Part shown: in pieces, positions 18,526 through 26,673 of the stretch
Layout of the letters: every line of letters starts with the position of its first letter
How positions within the stretch are numbered: position 1 is the first letter of the stretch
NCBI GenBank assembly: GCA_016234485.1
Contig: JACRBL010000054.1
Coordinates: 41,640 to 105,639 of the forward strand
Length of the DNA stretch: 64,000 bases
Reading direction: 5' to 3'
Source: Chloroflexota bacterium
Lineage (GTDB): Bacteria > Chloroflexota > Anaerolineae > Anaerolineales > Villigracilaceae
The notes under the pieces: generated by a model
Databases searched by the model: none
The model's input: only the letters and a program-made list of their open reading frames with translations
Told to the model about the DNA's origin: nothing
Position numbers and translations under genes: made by a program

Positions 18526-19920
18526 CTACACCCAAAACTGTGGCAAATACTCCTTGAACGTGACCAGGTAATCATCGAGAATATTCTTCGCCATTTGAAT
18601 ATCGGCGATCATCGGGTCGAGCAGGAGACATTGCAGGGCTTTCTCGCGCGAGCCTTCCACAGCCGCGTCAATGCCGAGTTGCGCCACGAAGAGTTCGCGA
18701 CGACAGAGTTCGGCGATCGGCTCGGGCAACGCACCCACGTGGACGGGGTGGATCCCCGCGCCATCCACGAAGACGGGCGTCTCGACGGGCGCGCCAATCG
18801 GCAAATTGGCAATTTGCCCGACATTAGGGAGGTTGGCGGCCAGGTGATAATGATTGCCATCCCCCGCCACGTTCTCGATCATCTCCAGCGCGCCTTCCGA
18901 GTCTGTGCCGCGCAGGCTTTCGATGGTGAGATTGCCGCTCGCCATTTCGTTCAAACGGTCGAGGCTGAAATCGCGCAGGCTCGCCATCAAGTCCCAATCG
19001 TAGAGGCGGATGTTGTATTTTTCAGACGGCTTCGTAATCGGGTCGCTGACCCACGGCAGGTACTCGCACAGGTGCGTGTCGCCAGGTACGGGGAACAAAC
19101 CAAACGCGTCAAACACGTCGCGAGTCAGAGGTTCAAATTTGCGGTCGAACGATGAGAAGCGTTCGCGGAAGAGCGGATAAAGATCGGCGCCCGTTCGCTT
19201 GTCACGGATGGAGAGGATCCACGAAAAATGATTCGTCCCCGCCGCGCGAATATCCACGAGCGGCAGGGTTTGATGCACCACCTGTTCCCGCATCGGATGC
19301 TCCAACACGTCGGCGTGCATGCCCGTGATACCCTCGGGAATTTCGATGCCGAGGTCACTGCCGAGGATCATCCCCACGAAACAATAGCCAATGTAAATTT
19401 GATGGCACAACCCGACCGCTTTGATCTTCGTATGGCGGTTGATCAAATCGCAGACGCGCACCATCGGGTTGGTGAAGTTGATGAACCACGCCTCGGGGCA
19501 GGCCTGCTCCATGTCACGCGCGATCTCCAACACGGGCTTCACGTTGCGCGCGGCGTGCGCGAACCCGCCTGGGCCGCCGTTCTCGCCGTAGGGCTGGCGC
19601 AGTCCGTGCTTGATGGTCAGCTCGTAATCCTGCTTCCACAATTCTTCACGCGGACCGACTTCAATAGCCGAGACGACGAACTGCGCGCCCGCGAGCGCTT
19701 CCTTGTGATGCCTGTGCGCGCTGATGGTAAACCCCGCCTCCCACTCGACGTTGAGGCGGGTTGCCAGTCGCTGGACGATATCCAAACTTTGGGCGTTTCT
19801 GTCCACGAGGCGCAAAATGGAGCCGCGCAGTTTCTTGGAATTCATAATAGCCGAGAGCGTGTTCTCGCCAAACGAGGCGCTTCCCGCGCCGATGACGGTG
19901 ATGGTGGTGGGGAGGGTCAT
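18526..19920 (-). CDS. GH4-family glycosidase (alpha-galactosidase/alpha-glucosidase type)
   Basis: This 464-residue cytoplasmic glycosidase uses NAD+ and a divalent metal. The Rossmann start VIGAGSASFGENTL, the catalytic metal site NFTNPM and GLCHQ (Cys and His ligands), and the GPREELWKQDYE segment near residue 88 are GH4 hallmarks. It hydrolyses alpha- or beta-linked sugars; phosphate specificity is not determinable here. Residues near 370 (GQIANLPIG) coincide with a palindromic AATTGGCAATT unit at 18800-18818 and look like a repeat-derived insertion. The gene sits between the sugar genes and panE. Confidence 0.88.
   Translation of the reverse strand: MTLPTTITVIGAGSASFGENTLSAIMNSKKLRGSILRLVDRNAQSLDIVQRLATRLNVEWEAGFTISAHRHHKEALAGAQFVVSAIEVGPREELWKQDYELTIKHGLRQPYGENGGPGGFAHAARNVKPVLEIARDMEQACPEAWFINFTNPMVRVCDLINRHTKIKAVGLCHQIYIGYCFVGMILGSDLGIEIPEGITGMHADVLEHPMREQVVHQTLPLVDIRAAGTNHFSWILSIRDKRTGADLYPLFRERFSSFDRKFEPLTRDVFDAFGLFPVPGDTHLCEYLPWVSDPITKPSEKYNIRLYDWDLMASLRDFSLDRLNEMASGNLTIESLRGTDSEGALEMIENVAGDGNHYHLAANLPNVGQIANLPIGAPVETPVFVDGAGIHPVHVGALPEPIAELCRRELFVAQLGIDAAVEGSREKALQCLLLDPMIADIQMAKNILDDYLVTFKEYLPQFWV
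18800..18818. repeat. AATTGGCAATT hairpin unit inside the GH4 gene
   Basis: GGCAAATT and AATTTGCC flank a 3-nt loop, forming a perfect 8-bp hairpin within coding sequence. Similar units occur at 45018-45038 and 45052-45070. Confidence 0.6.
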
Positions 19921-19924
19921 GTTT

Positions 19925-19958
19925 TAGGTTCCAAGCTTCAAGTTTCAGATTGCAAGCA
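19925..19958. repeat. Heptad-period repeat (TTCAAGC word)
   Basis: Units TCCAAGC, TTCAAGT, TTCAGAT and TGCAAGC recur every 7 bp just upstream of the GH4 start. The palindromic half is incomplete. Confidence 0.6.
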
Positions 19959-20015
19959 ACGTAATCTTACCCCCTCAAACCCGTCAATGCCAATGTTTGA
20001 TTCAAACAACAATTT

Positions 20016-20948
20016 CTACGCTTCCCCCCTGGCCTTCTTTTCCTGCGGCAACAACGCGGCATAAATAAAATCGTGCGTGGGCGTGGCGATGCCCAACGCG
20101 CGACCCAAGCGCGTCACGTAACCCGTCTGCGTTTCCAACTCGGAAGGACGTCCGTCCGTCATATCTTTCTGCATCGAAGGGATCACGCCAGCCGCGGCCG
20201 CGTCAATGTTCGCCAGGATGCGCATCGCCACGTCCGCATCGAGCGGGATACCGCGAGCGCGGCCAAGCGCGGACGTCTCCTCCAGCGCGGCGGAGAGCAT
20301 GGCGCGCGATTCGGCGATGGAACGATACCCACCGATCGGCTGGCGCGTCACCGATCCCACCCCGCTGACAGCCGCGATGAAAATAAACTTCTCCCACATC
20401 GTGACGTGGATATTCGCGGGAACTTCGACGCGCAGATCCGCGAACCGCGCGAACGCCGCCCGCAACGCTTCCACACGTGGACTTTGGGCGGAGTCCAGTT
20501 CCCCGAACGCGATACTCGGTGAGACGCCCACGTGACGGATGACTCCCGCCCCGCCAACGAACGAGCTGATGCGACACAACCCGCCGATGACACGTTCACG
20601 CCCGAAGGCTTCCACGACCATATCCGTGCCTTCGATCCCGTTTCCCAACCACACCACAGAAGTCCGCGCGCCGACGAGCGGTTTCATTTGCAAAATGGCT
20701 TCGGGTAACTGCCAGCCCTTCACGGCCACCAGCACATAATCCACTTCGCCAATGGAGGCGGGATCGTCCGTGGCCTGCGCGGGATGAACCGTGAAATCGC
20801 CGTTGATGCTTTCCACGCGCAAGCCGCGCTCGCAAATCGCTTTCAGATGCTCACCCCGCGCAATAAACGTGACGTCATCGCCCGCCTGCGCGAGTTTTCC
20901 GCCAAAATATCCGCCCACGCCGCCTGTGCCGAAGACAACAAATTTCAT
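20016..20948 (-). CDS. panE: 2-dehydropantoate 2-reductase (ketopantoate reductase)
   Basis: This 310-residue protein reduces ketopantoate to pantoate with NADPH in CoA biosynthesis, or is a close family member. The N-terminal dinucleotide site FGTGGVGGYFGGKLAQAG, followed by VTFIARG, is the panE/apbA signature. VKGWQLPEAILQM, near residue 75, carries the family Lys, and WLGNGIEG near residue 100 is the substrate loop. The C-terminal helical domain (WEKFIFIAAVSGVGSVTR, then RGIPLD) has the catalytic Lys and Glu-region layout. Length is normal. Other pantothenate genes are not nearby. Confidence 0.88.
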   Translation of the reverse strand: MKFVVFGTGGVGGYFGGKLAQAGDDVTFIARGEHLKAICERGLRVESINGDFTVHPAQATDDPASIGEVDYVLVAVKGWQLPEAILQMKPLVGARTSVVWLGNGIEGTDMVVEAFGRERVIGGLCRISSFVGGAGVIRHVGVSPSIAFGELDSAQSPRVEALRAAFARFADLRVEVPANIHVTMWEKFIFIAAVSGVGSVTRQPIGGYRSIAESRAMLSAALEETSALGRARGIPLDADVAMRILANIDAAAAGVIPSMQKDMTDGRPSELETQTGYVTRLGRALGIATPTHDFIYAALLPQEKKARGEA

Positions 20949-20974
20949 TTCATCAATTCCTTTTTAAATCTTCT

Positions 20975-21100
20975 CTACCGCACAGATACAAGAGATTTTC
21001 GTCATTGCGAGGAGGGCGTTCTTCCCGACGAAGCAATCCCCATGACACGAGAGGAGATTGCTTCGGGAAGAACACCCTCGCAATGACGGATGCACGGTAG
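20975..21100. repeat. MITE-like palindromic element, copy 3 (long form)
   Basis: The core GTCATTGCGAGG...CGCAATGAC spans 21001-21087. Outside it the inverted repeat continues to CTACCG near 20975 and TGCACGGTAG at 21091-21100, so this copy shows the full element with longer terminal repeats. It fills the panE to isochorismatase gap. Confidence 0.85.
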
Positions 21101-21159
21101 CGTTTTTAAATCAAAAAGACACGAAAGCGCTCACTTCGTGTCTTTTATGGGTTTCCTAT

Positions 21160-21726
21160 TTACGAACTTTCCTTCTCCGAAGCCAGCAATGCAATCACCT
21201 GCTCCGAAGTCATCACCTGCCCATAGGATTTCAACGCCGCCAAAAACGCCTTGTGGACGTGTTCCGCGGGGATGACCGTCTCGCCAAATATCAGGTCGCG
21301 CGTGGCGCAGGCATCTTCCGCGACGATCACTTTGAAACCCAGGTCGCCCGCCGCGCGGGTCGTCGCATCCACGCACATGTGGGTCATCATCCCTGTGATG
21401 ACCACGCGCTCGACGCCCCAACCTTTGAGCATTTCCAACAAATTCGTCTCGCGGAACGAGTTGGGATAATGCTTGTAGACGATCGGCTCGCCCTCAAAAT
21501 GCGCCACCGCGTCGTGGATGTCCGATCCGCTATCGCCTTTGACGAAGAACGCCGCGTCGGGCTTGAGCGAAATATGCTGAATGTGGACGTGATGTCCATG
21601 ATGCTCGCGGAAGCATTGCAACAGGCTGTAAGCCTTCTTCGCAGCCTCAAGCGGATTCACCAGCGGAAATTTGCCGTTGGGGAAATAATCGTTTTGAATG
21701 TCAATGAGGAGGAGGGCGGTGTTCAT
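21160..21726 (-). CDS. Isochorismatase-family cysteine hydrolase
   Basis: This 188-residue protein starts ALLLIDIQNDYF (Asp of the catalytic triad) and has GMMTHMCVDATTRAAGDLGF with the nucleophile Cys near residue 117, plus a conserved Lys region near residue 83. This is the cysteine-hydrolase arrangement of isochorismatase/nicotinamidase relatives; the N-carbamoyl or other amide substrate is not determinable. The start at 21726 is chosen because it begins at the domain. The reading frame upstream overlaps the HEPN gene end. It may be co-transcribed with the HEPN/MNT pair. Confidence 0.87.
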   Translation of the reverse strand: MNTALLLIDIQNDYFPNGKFPLVNPLEAAKKAYSLLQCFREHHGHHVHIQHISLKPDAAFFVKGDSGSDIHDAVAHFEGEPIVYKHYPNSFRETNLLEMLKGWGVERVVITGMMTHMCVDATTRAAGDLGFKVIVAEDACATRDLIFGETVIPAEHVHKAFLAALKSYGQVMTSEQVIALLASEKESS

Positions 21727-21731
21727 AGATT

Positions 21732-22115
21732 TTACAATCCAAAATAGTGTTTCGTTACCTGCAAAAATTCCTCCGCCCGCCCAAAGGATTCTTTCTCTTG
21801 CTCTTCTGTCACCACTTCCCACATTCTGCCGTAATGACCAACTTCACGAACCACCTGAGCGTCAATAATGTAGCGATGAAATTTTGGGTCAAGGATTTTC
21901 GTCTTGGCAAACTCTTTTCCAAACGAGGCGACAACTGCCGAATGGCTGGAATAGGTCAAACCCTTCGACAAAAGTAAAGCCTGGGCAAGATAAAAAATCC
22001 TGTAATACGATTGCGCCGCCGCAAAACGGACATGCCCGCCATACCGCAATACTTTGGCGACTTGATGGCTTTCCTCACCCAATTGGAGCAAATGCTGAAT
22101 CTCTGGCGGGATCAT
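21732..22115 (-). CDS. HEPN-domain protein (HepT-like partner of a nucleotidyltransferase)
   Basis: This 127-residue helical protein has SYYRIFYLAQALLLSKGLTYSSHSAVVASFGKEF, the UPF0332/HEPN core of the C-terminal HEPN group. The classical HepT RNase motif Rx4HxY is not exact; the closest stretch is REVGHYG. It overlaps the MNT gene by 4 nt (ATGA-type) and so forms a HEPN/MNT module, a type that is often a toxin-antitoxin pair. Activity here is uncertain because of the degenerate motif. Confidence 0.82.
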   Translation of the reverse strand: MIPPEIQHLLQLGEESHQVAKVLRYGGHVRFAAAQSYYRIFYLAQALLLSKGLTYSSHSAVVASFGKEFAKTKILDPKFHRYIIDAQVVREVGHYGRMWEVVTEEQEKESFGRAEEFLQVTKHYFGL

Positions 22116-22444
22116 ATCGCCACACCTTCTCTCCGCACGTTCACGAAGAGAGGAAACGCGCTCGCGATGTATTCCTCATCCGAAGAAAACTGGCGCGAAA
22201 TTACCACGTCATATTTCAAAGAGAGGTCAGCGACAAATTCTGATACGAGTTTGTTCATCGCCCAATAATCAAACTCCCCTTTCAACACGACCATCACATC
22301 AATATCCGAATCAGGCGGATGCGCGTCGCCGCGCGCGTAGGAACCGAAAAGGATCACGGCCTTCAATTTTTCGCCGTAGATCTTTCGCAATCCCTGTTTT
22401 AGTTCTCGCAAAATCTTCTGTATTTCATCTGGCATAATCGTCAA
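22112..22444 (-). CDS. Minimal nucleotidyltransferase (MntA-like)
   Basis: This 110-residue single-domain protein carries the NTP-transferase signature VILFGSYARGDAHPPDSDIDVMVV (GSxARG...SDxDV) near residue 32, with the catalytic Asp pair. In HEPN/MNT pairs such proteins can adenylylate and neutralise the HEPN toxin. It precedes and overlaps the HEPN gene. It lies 12 bp downstream of the RNase H gene on the same strand. Confidence 0.88.
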   Translation of the reverse strand: MTIMPDEIQKILRELKQGLRKIYGEKLKAVILFGSYARGDAHPPDSDIDVMVVLKGEFDYWAMNKLVSEFVADLSLKYDVVISRQFSSDEEYIASAFPLFVNVRREGVAI

Positions 22445-22456
22445 CTCTCTCTGCCT

Positions 22457-23074
22457 TTACTTTCTCCCAAAATCCGCAGGATTCTCCCCCCACGATTTTG
22501 TATCCCATTTCACCAAACGGATGGTTTTGAAATTCTTCAAACTTTCCTCGGCGCGGCCGATCAACTGGAACAACATCGCATTGGACGCGCTGCGCGCCAG
22601 TTTGGTGTTGCACTTGCGCGCCCGCACCCATGAGACGGCCGTCTCTGAATCGGAGTAGATGACCCAGTCCAGTTTGTTGCGCGCCATCCATTCCAGAGCG
22701 CGGACGACGGCCAGGAACTCGCCGATATTGTTCGTCCCGCCAGGGAAGGGTCCCGCGCGGAAGAGTTGTTCGCCCGTCTCGGTGTTCACGCCGCGATATT
22801 CGAGCGGGCCAGGCGAGCCAGAGCAGGCCGCGTCCACGCTGATGCTGGGAAGCATGGGTGGATTGGGCGTAAACAACCACTGTCGCACCGATTGGGTCTT
22901 GCCCTTGTAATCTTCATAATTTCCCTTGAGGGCAGTCTTGGCGGCATCCTGGCTTTCAAAGGCTTTATATTGCGCGCCTTCGAATCCTTTAACTTGCGCT
23001 TCACAGTCTGCCCAAGTGGAATAGATACCCCTCTTATGACCTTTCCAAACGACATAATACTTTTGCTTTCGCAT
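22457..23074 (-). CDS. rnhA: Ribonuclease H with N-terminal hybrid-binding domain
   Basis: This 205-residue protein has a viroplasmin-like RNA/DNA hybrid-binding module at residues 1-50 (YYVVWKGHKRGIYSTWADC, then KGFEGAQYKAFES). RNase H type 1 follows: SVDAACSGSPGPLEYRGV (first Asp), TNNIGEFLAVVRAL (Glu), IYSDSETAVSWV (Asp) and a C-terminal NPADFG with the last Asp. It degrades RNA in hybrids. This two-domain organisation resembles eukaryotic and Bacillus-type RNase HI. The gene starts 27 bp from the lipoprotein gene end. Confidence 0.9.
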   Translation of the reverse strand: MRKQKYYVVWKGHKRGIYSTWADCEAQVKGFEGAQYKAFESQDAAKTALKGNYEDYKGKTQSVRQWLFTPNPPMLPSISVDAACSGSPGPLEYRGVNTETGEQLFRAGPFPGGTNNIGEFLAVVRALEWMARNKLDWVIYSDSETAVSWVRARKCNTKLARSASNAMLFQLIGRAEESLKNFKTIRLVKWDTKSWGENPADFGRK

Positions 23075-23101
23075 GTCTCTATTTTATCTCTATTTTAAGA
23101 A

Positions 23102-24019
23102 TCATTTGACAACAATCTCCATGGAATCCAATGCAAGGATGGAACCGTCCGCGGCGCTCAAATCGGCGACGACGATGCGGACGCGCCCAAGCGGGAAGGC
23201 GCTCGCGTCAATCGTGACCTGAAACGTACCCGCCGCCCCGGGCTCTGGCGCGGCGACCGTGATCGGTCCCACGAACAATTCATTACCCTGCTCATTGTAG
23301 ACGCGCACCGTCAGCGTGTTTTCAAACGGCGAGATGGTGACATTTCCCGAAATGACGATCTCGCCGCTGACCTCCGCCCCATCGAGCGGAGAGTCGATCG
23401 TGATGGCGCGTGCGCGTCCATCGTCCAGACGCGTGGCGGCGTGGACAAGTGTGATCGAATCGCCGACGAGTTGGAAGGCGCGCGTCACCTGCATTTCGGG
23501 GCAACAGCCAGGGTCATTGGGCGCGTGGACGACTGCGTCGAGGAAGACCATCCCGTCGTGCAGATCGAGCGAGTTGATTTGCGGACGATCGTCTATCAAG
23601 TACGAGGCTTTGTGGCGCGGCTGTCCGTTTTCGTTTAACACCACGGCCAGCGAAACGAACACGCCAGTGCCGCCGTAATTTTCCGCAAGCAACACTGTCG
23701 CGTCGTCCACGCCATCTTTATTCAAGTCGCCGAAGGAAAAGAAATCGAGCAGGGTCAGGCTGACGAAGGTCGCGCCCGAGCCGCGCTCGTATTTTCCGTC
23801 TGTCAGTTTATACGGAAGCGACGCGCCTGTCCCGAATGCCGAGACAATATATTCGGCGTTCTTCAACTGCTCCACCGTCAGCGCGGGGACGGTGGGCGTC
23901 TCAGGCGTCGGGTAGACGTAGTTGGTGGGCGTCGGGGTGAGGGAAAAGATCGTTGTGGCCGAGCACGCCAACGTCAAGAAAAGAAGCGGGAGCGCTGTCA
24001 GCACGCGGGTCATAGTCAT
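23102..24019 (-). CDS. Predicted lipoprotein with C-terminal Ig-like domain
   Basis: This 305-residue protein begins with a signal peptide ending in a lipobox (TALPLLFLTLACSA, Cys near residue 17), so it is anchored on the outer face of the membrane. The rest holds a LDFFSFGDLNKDGVDDATVLL repeat resembling an FG-GAP/VCBS Ca-binding beta-propeller unit, and a C-terminal immunoglobulin-like part (SPLDGAEVSGEIVISGNVT, GMAG-type). Function is unknown. The start at 24019 has an AAAAGG ribosome site and is preceded by MITE copy 4. Its neighbour upstream is another lipoprotein. Confidence 0.75.
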   Translation of the reverse strand: MTMTRVLTALPLLFLTLACSATTIFSLTPTPTNYVYPTPETPTVPALTVEQLKNAEYIVSAFGTGASLPYKLTDGKYERGSGATFVSLTLLDFFSFGDLNKDGVDDATVLLAENYGGTGVFVSLAVVLNENGQPRHKASYLIDDRPQINSLDLHDGMVFLDAVVHAPNDPGCCPEMQVTRAFQLVGDSITLVHAATRLDDGRARAITIDSPLDGAEVSGEIVISGNVTISPFENTLTVRVYNEQGNELFVGPITVAAPEPGAAGTFQVTIDASAFPLGRVRIVVADLSAADGSILALDSMEIVVK

Positions 24020-24028
24020 CCTTTTATT

Positions 24029-24110
24029 GTCATTGCGAGGAGCGTTCGCTGCGACGAAGCAATCCCCGCGCCGTGGAGGAGATTGCTTCGCAAAGAACGC
24101 TCGCAATGAC
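24029..24110. repeat. MITE-like palindromic element, copy 4
   Basis: GTCATTGCGAGG (24029) pairs with TCGCAATGAC (to 24110). It lies between the two lipoprotein genes and ends 4 bp before the stop codon of the BNR lipoprotein. Confidence 0.9.
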
Positions 24111-24114
24111 GGCG

Positions 24115-25236
24115 TTACGGAATAATCACAGTCCAACTCGTGCCGCCGTCGGTCGTCTTGTAAAGCGAGGGGTCGGAGGCTTCGTTGACGGTGAGCGCCC
24201 AGCCGATGAGCGGACTGGCAAATTGGATGGAGCCGAGCGAAGCGACGAAATCCACGTTAGGCGTGATGGGCGTCCACGTTTGCCCCGCGTCGCGCGTGAC
24301 GTAGAACTGCGCGCCGCCCCAGGCCACGCCGTCGTTGAAGGAGGAGAAACTCGCGGGGCGTCCTGAGGGAACCGCCGCGCCTGGCGTCCATGTTTCGCCG
24401 CCGTCGGCGCTGCGGAAGACGATGGTCACGAAGCCAGGGTCAGCGGGCAGGATGAGGTTGACGACGAGGATGCCATCGGTTGGCGAAAAGAATTGCGGCG
24501 CGGCGTTGCCCGTCTGCGCGGACTGATATTCGGCGGGCAGGGCGAGGCTGGCTTCGCTCCAGGTTTCGCCGCCGTCGTGGGTGCGATAGAGGTAGATGAA
24601 ATTATCAATGGGCGCGTTGCCGCCGATCCAGCCGCGTGAGGCGTCGATAAATGTGATGCCGTATTTTTGCCCGCTGAGGGGAAGCGAGTCGTTGGCGGCA
24701 GGGTCGTCGGGCGCGTTGGCGTAGACGCGCGTCCAATTGGCGCCCGCGTCGGAGGTGCGATAGACTGCCACAGGTTGCGAGCCCGCGCCCGCGCCGAGCG
24801 AGGCGAGCGCGAATCCGTTTTGAGAATCGATAAATTGCAGGTTGCCATACGCGAAGGGAACCGCGCTGATGTTCCACGTGACGCCGCCGTCGCTGGTGCG
24901 GACGAGCGATCCGTTGACGTAATCAGCATCGGGGACGAGCAGCCACGCGTTGCGCGCGTCGAGGAAGAAGGACGGCGCGTACCCAAATTGCGCTGGCACA
25001 GCGGGTGTGGCGTTGTGCCAGGTCACTCCCCCATCGTCGGTGCGGACGACCTGCGTTTCGGTCGCGCCCCAGCCGTTCACTTCATCCACAAAATGGAACT
25101 GGGTCAACTGCGGCGCGTCCACGAGCGGAAGGGAGATCGGCGCGGCATCCTGTTGCGTCGCGGCAGAAAGAGGCGTGGGAGCCATGCTCGCGCAGGCAGT
25201 GAGGATGAGGACGAGGAGGAGGGAGAGTTTTTTCAT
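24115..25236 (-). CDS. BNR/Asp-box repeat lipoprotein (Ycf48-like)
   Basis: This 373-residue protein starts with a lipoprotein signal (LLLVLILTACASM, lipobox near residue 15). The rest is a beta-propeller with Asp-box motifs: TDDGGVTWH, TSDGGVTWN, TSDAGANWT, THDGGETWS, SADGGETWT and TTDGGTSWT occur at regular spacing, typical of BNR/photosystem II assembly factor Ycf48-like sequences. It probably lies on the cell surface as a binding scaffold; the ligand is unknown. The start at 25236 has a GGAATTTTCC-type weak ribosome site; TTG at 25248 is an alternative. Confidence 0.85.
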   Translation of the reverse strand: MKKLSLLLVLILTACASMAPTPLSAATQQDAAPISLPLVDAPQLTQFHFVDEVNGWGATETQVVRTDDGGVTWHNATPAVPAQFGYAPSFFLDARNAWLLVPDADYVNGSLVRTSDGGVTWNISAVPFAYGNLQFIDSQNGFALASLGAGAGSQPVAVYRTSDAGANWTRVYANAPDDPAANDSLPLSGQKYGITFIDASRGWIGGNAPIDNFIYLYRTHDGGETWSEASLALPAEYQSAQTGNAAPQFFSPTDGILVVNLILPADPGFVTIVFRSADGGETWTPGAAVPSGRPASFSSFNDGVAWGGAQFYVTRDAGQTWTPITPNVDFVASLGSIQFASPLIGWALTVNEASDPSLYKTTDGGTSWTVIIP

Positions 25237-25245
25237 GGAAAATTC

Positions 25246-25271
25246 CAAACGTTAAACGTTGAACGTTCAAT
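25246..25271. repeat. Heptad-period palindromic array (AACGTTG word)
   Basis: Units AACGTTA, AACGTTG and AACGTTC repeat every 7 bp between the BNR lipoprotein and the thiolase. The same word recurs inside the molybdoenzyme gene at 58589-58623. Confidence 0.7.
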
Positions 25272-25272
25272 G

Positions 25273-26493
25273 CTACCCGATCCACTCGAACACCGTCGCT
25301 TCGCCCTGGCCGACGCCGACACACAAGGTCGCGACGCCGTACTTCACGGGCGAGCCGTTCTGCGCGCGCAGGCGCATCTCGTGGACAAGGGTCGTCGCGA
25401 GCCGCGCGCCCGAACAGCCGAGCGGATGCCCGATGGCGATGGCGCCGCCGTTCACGTTGACGAGTTCGGGGTCAATGCCCAGGTCTTCGATCACGGCGAG
25501 GGATTGCACGGCAAAGGCTTCATTGAGTTCCATCAGGCCGATGTCGTTCATCTTCAAGCCCGCGCGCTCCAGCGCCTTCTTCGTGGCAGGGACAGGTCCA
25601 ACGCCCATCACGCGCGGCGGCACGCCTGCCGCGCCGGATGCAACCACGCGCGCCAACGGTTTGAGATTCAATGCTTTGGCTTTCTCTTCGCTCATCAACA
25701 ACAACGCCGACGCGCCATCGTTGAGTCCCGACGCGTTGCCCGCGGTCACCGTGCCATCTTTTCGGAATGCAGGTTTCAGCCTGCCCAGCGATTCCATCGT
25801 CGTGTCGCGGCGCGGACGTTCATCCGTCGCGACAAGGACTGGCTCGCCTTTTTTCTGAGGGACAGGCACAGGCAAAATTTCTTCGGCAAAGCGACCCGAG
25901 TCGATGGCGGCCACGGCGCGTTGGTGCGAACGCACCGCGAACGCGTCCTGTTTCTCGCGCGTTAAGTGCGGACGCTCCGCGGCGATGTTCTCGGCGGTCT
26001 CGCCCATCGAGTCGGTGCCGTACATTTCCTTCATTTTCGGATTCGGATAACGCCAGCCCAGCGCGGTGTCGTAGGCGGTGAGATTGCCGAACGAATAACC
26101 AGACTCGGCTTTCGGAAGCGAATACGGCGCGCGGCTCATGGATTCGACTCCGCCCGCGATGTACACGTCCCCCTCCCCCGCGCGGATGGCGCGTGCCGCA
26201 AAGTTGACGGCGGCCAACCCCGAAGCGCACAGGCGATTCACGGTCACGCCGCCCACTTCCACGGGCAGGCCAGCCAGCAACGCGGACATGCGCGCCACGT
26301 TGCGGTTATCTTCGCCCGCCTGGTTCGCACATCCGAAGAACACTTCCTCCACGAGCGCGGCGTCCAGTTTCGAGCGGGCAACAATTTCCTTGATGACGAG
26401 CGCGCCCAAATCGTCGGGGCGAAGCGAAGCGAGAATCCCTCCCAGCGCGCCGATCGGCGTGCGGATTGCGTCAACAATGACAGGTGTGGTCAT
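25273..26493 (-). CDS. Acetyl-CoA acyltransferase (thiolase)
   Basis: This 406-residue biosynthetic/degradative thiolase has [14 protein letters not shown] with the acyl-accepting Cys89, a [14 protein letters not shown] block, [10 protein letters not shown], and the catalytic [10 protein letters not shown] near residue 375. It cleaves or condenses acyl-CoA. Residues around the pocket resemble PcaF/FadA-like members, but chain-length cannot be decided. No other beta-oxidation gene adjoins; downstream is the BNR lipoprotein and upstream the MITE copy 5. Confidence 0.9.
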   Translation of the reverse strand: MTTPVIVDAIRTPIGALGGILASLRPDDLGALVIKEIVARSKLDAALVEEVFFGCANQAGEDNRNVARMSALLAGLPVEVGGVTVNRLCASGLAAVNFAARAIRAGEGDVYIAGGVESMSRAPYSLPKAESGYSFGNLTAYDTALGWRYPNPKMKEMYGTDSMGETAENIAAERPHLTREKQDAFAVRSHQRAVAAIDSGRFAEEILPVPVPQKKGEPVLVATDERPRRDTTMESLGRLKPAFRKDGTVTAGNASGLNDGASALLLMSEEKAKALNLKPLARVVASGAAGVPPRVMGVGPVPATKKALERAGLKMNDIGLMELNEAFAVQSLAVIEDLGIDPELVNVNGGAIAIGHPLGCSGARLATTLVHEMRLRAQNGSPVKYGVATLCVGVGQGEATVFEWIG

Positions 26494-26507
26494 GGATACT
26501 CCAGTTT

Positions 26508-26540
26508 GCAGTAATCAGTGATCAGTGGTCAGTGAACAGT
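26508..26540. repeat. Heptad-period repeat (CAGTGAT word)
   Basis: Units AGTAATC, AGTGATC, AGTGGTC and AGTGAAC follow each other every 7 bp between the thiolase start and MITE copy 5. The same word family occurs at 30970-31008 and 58643-58690. Confidence 0.7.
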
Positions 26541-26550
26541 TTGATTTCTA

Positions 26551-26673
26551 TACCGTACAAACACGAAAGATTCCGTCACTGCGAGGAGGGCGGTCTTCCC
26601 GACGAAGCAGTCTCCACGCCACGAGAGGGGATTGCTTCGGGAAGATCATCCTCGCAATGACGGATGCACGGTA
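26551..26673. repeat. MITE-like palindromic element, copy 5 (long form)
   Basis: The core GTCACTGCGAGG...CGCAATGAC spans 26575-26661. The outer ends TACCGTACA and TGCACGGTA extend it to 26551-26673. Its right end overlaps the 3' end of the FAD dehydrogenase gene and supplies the last residues and stop codon. Confidence 0.85.
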
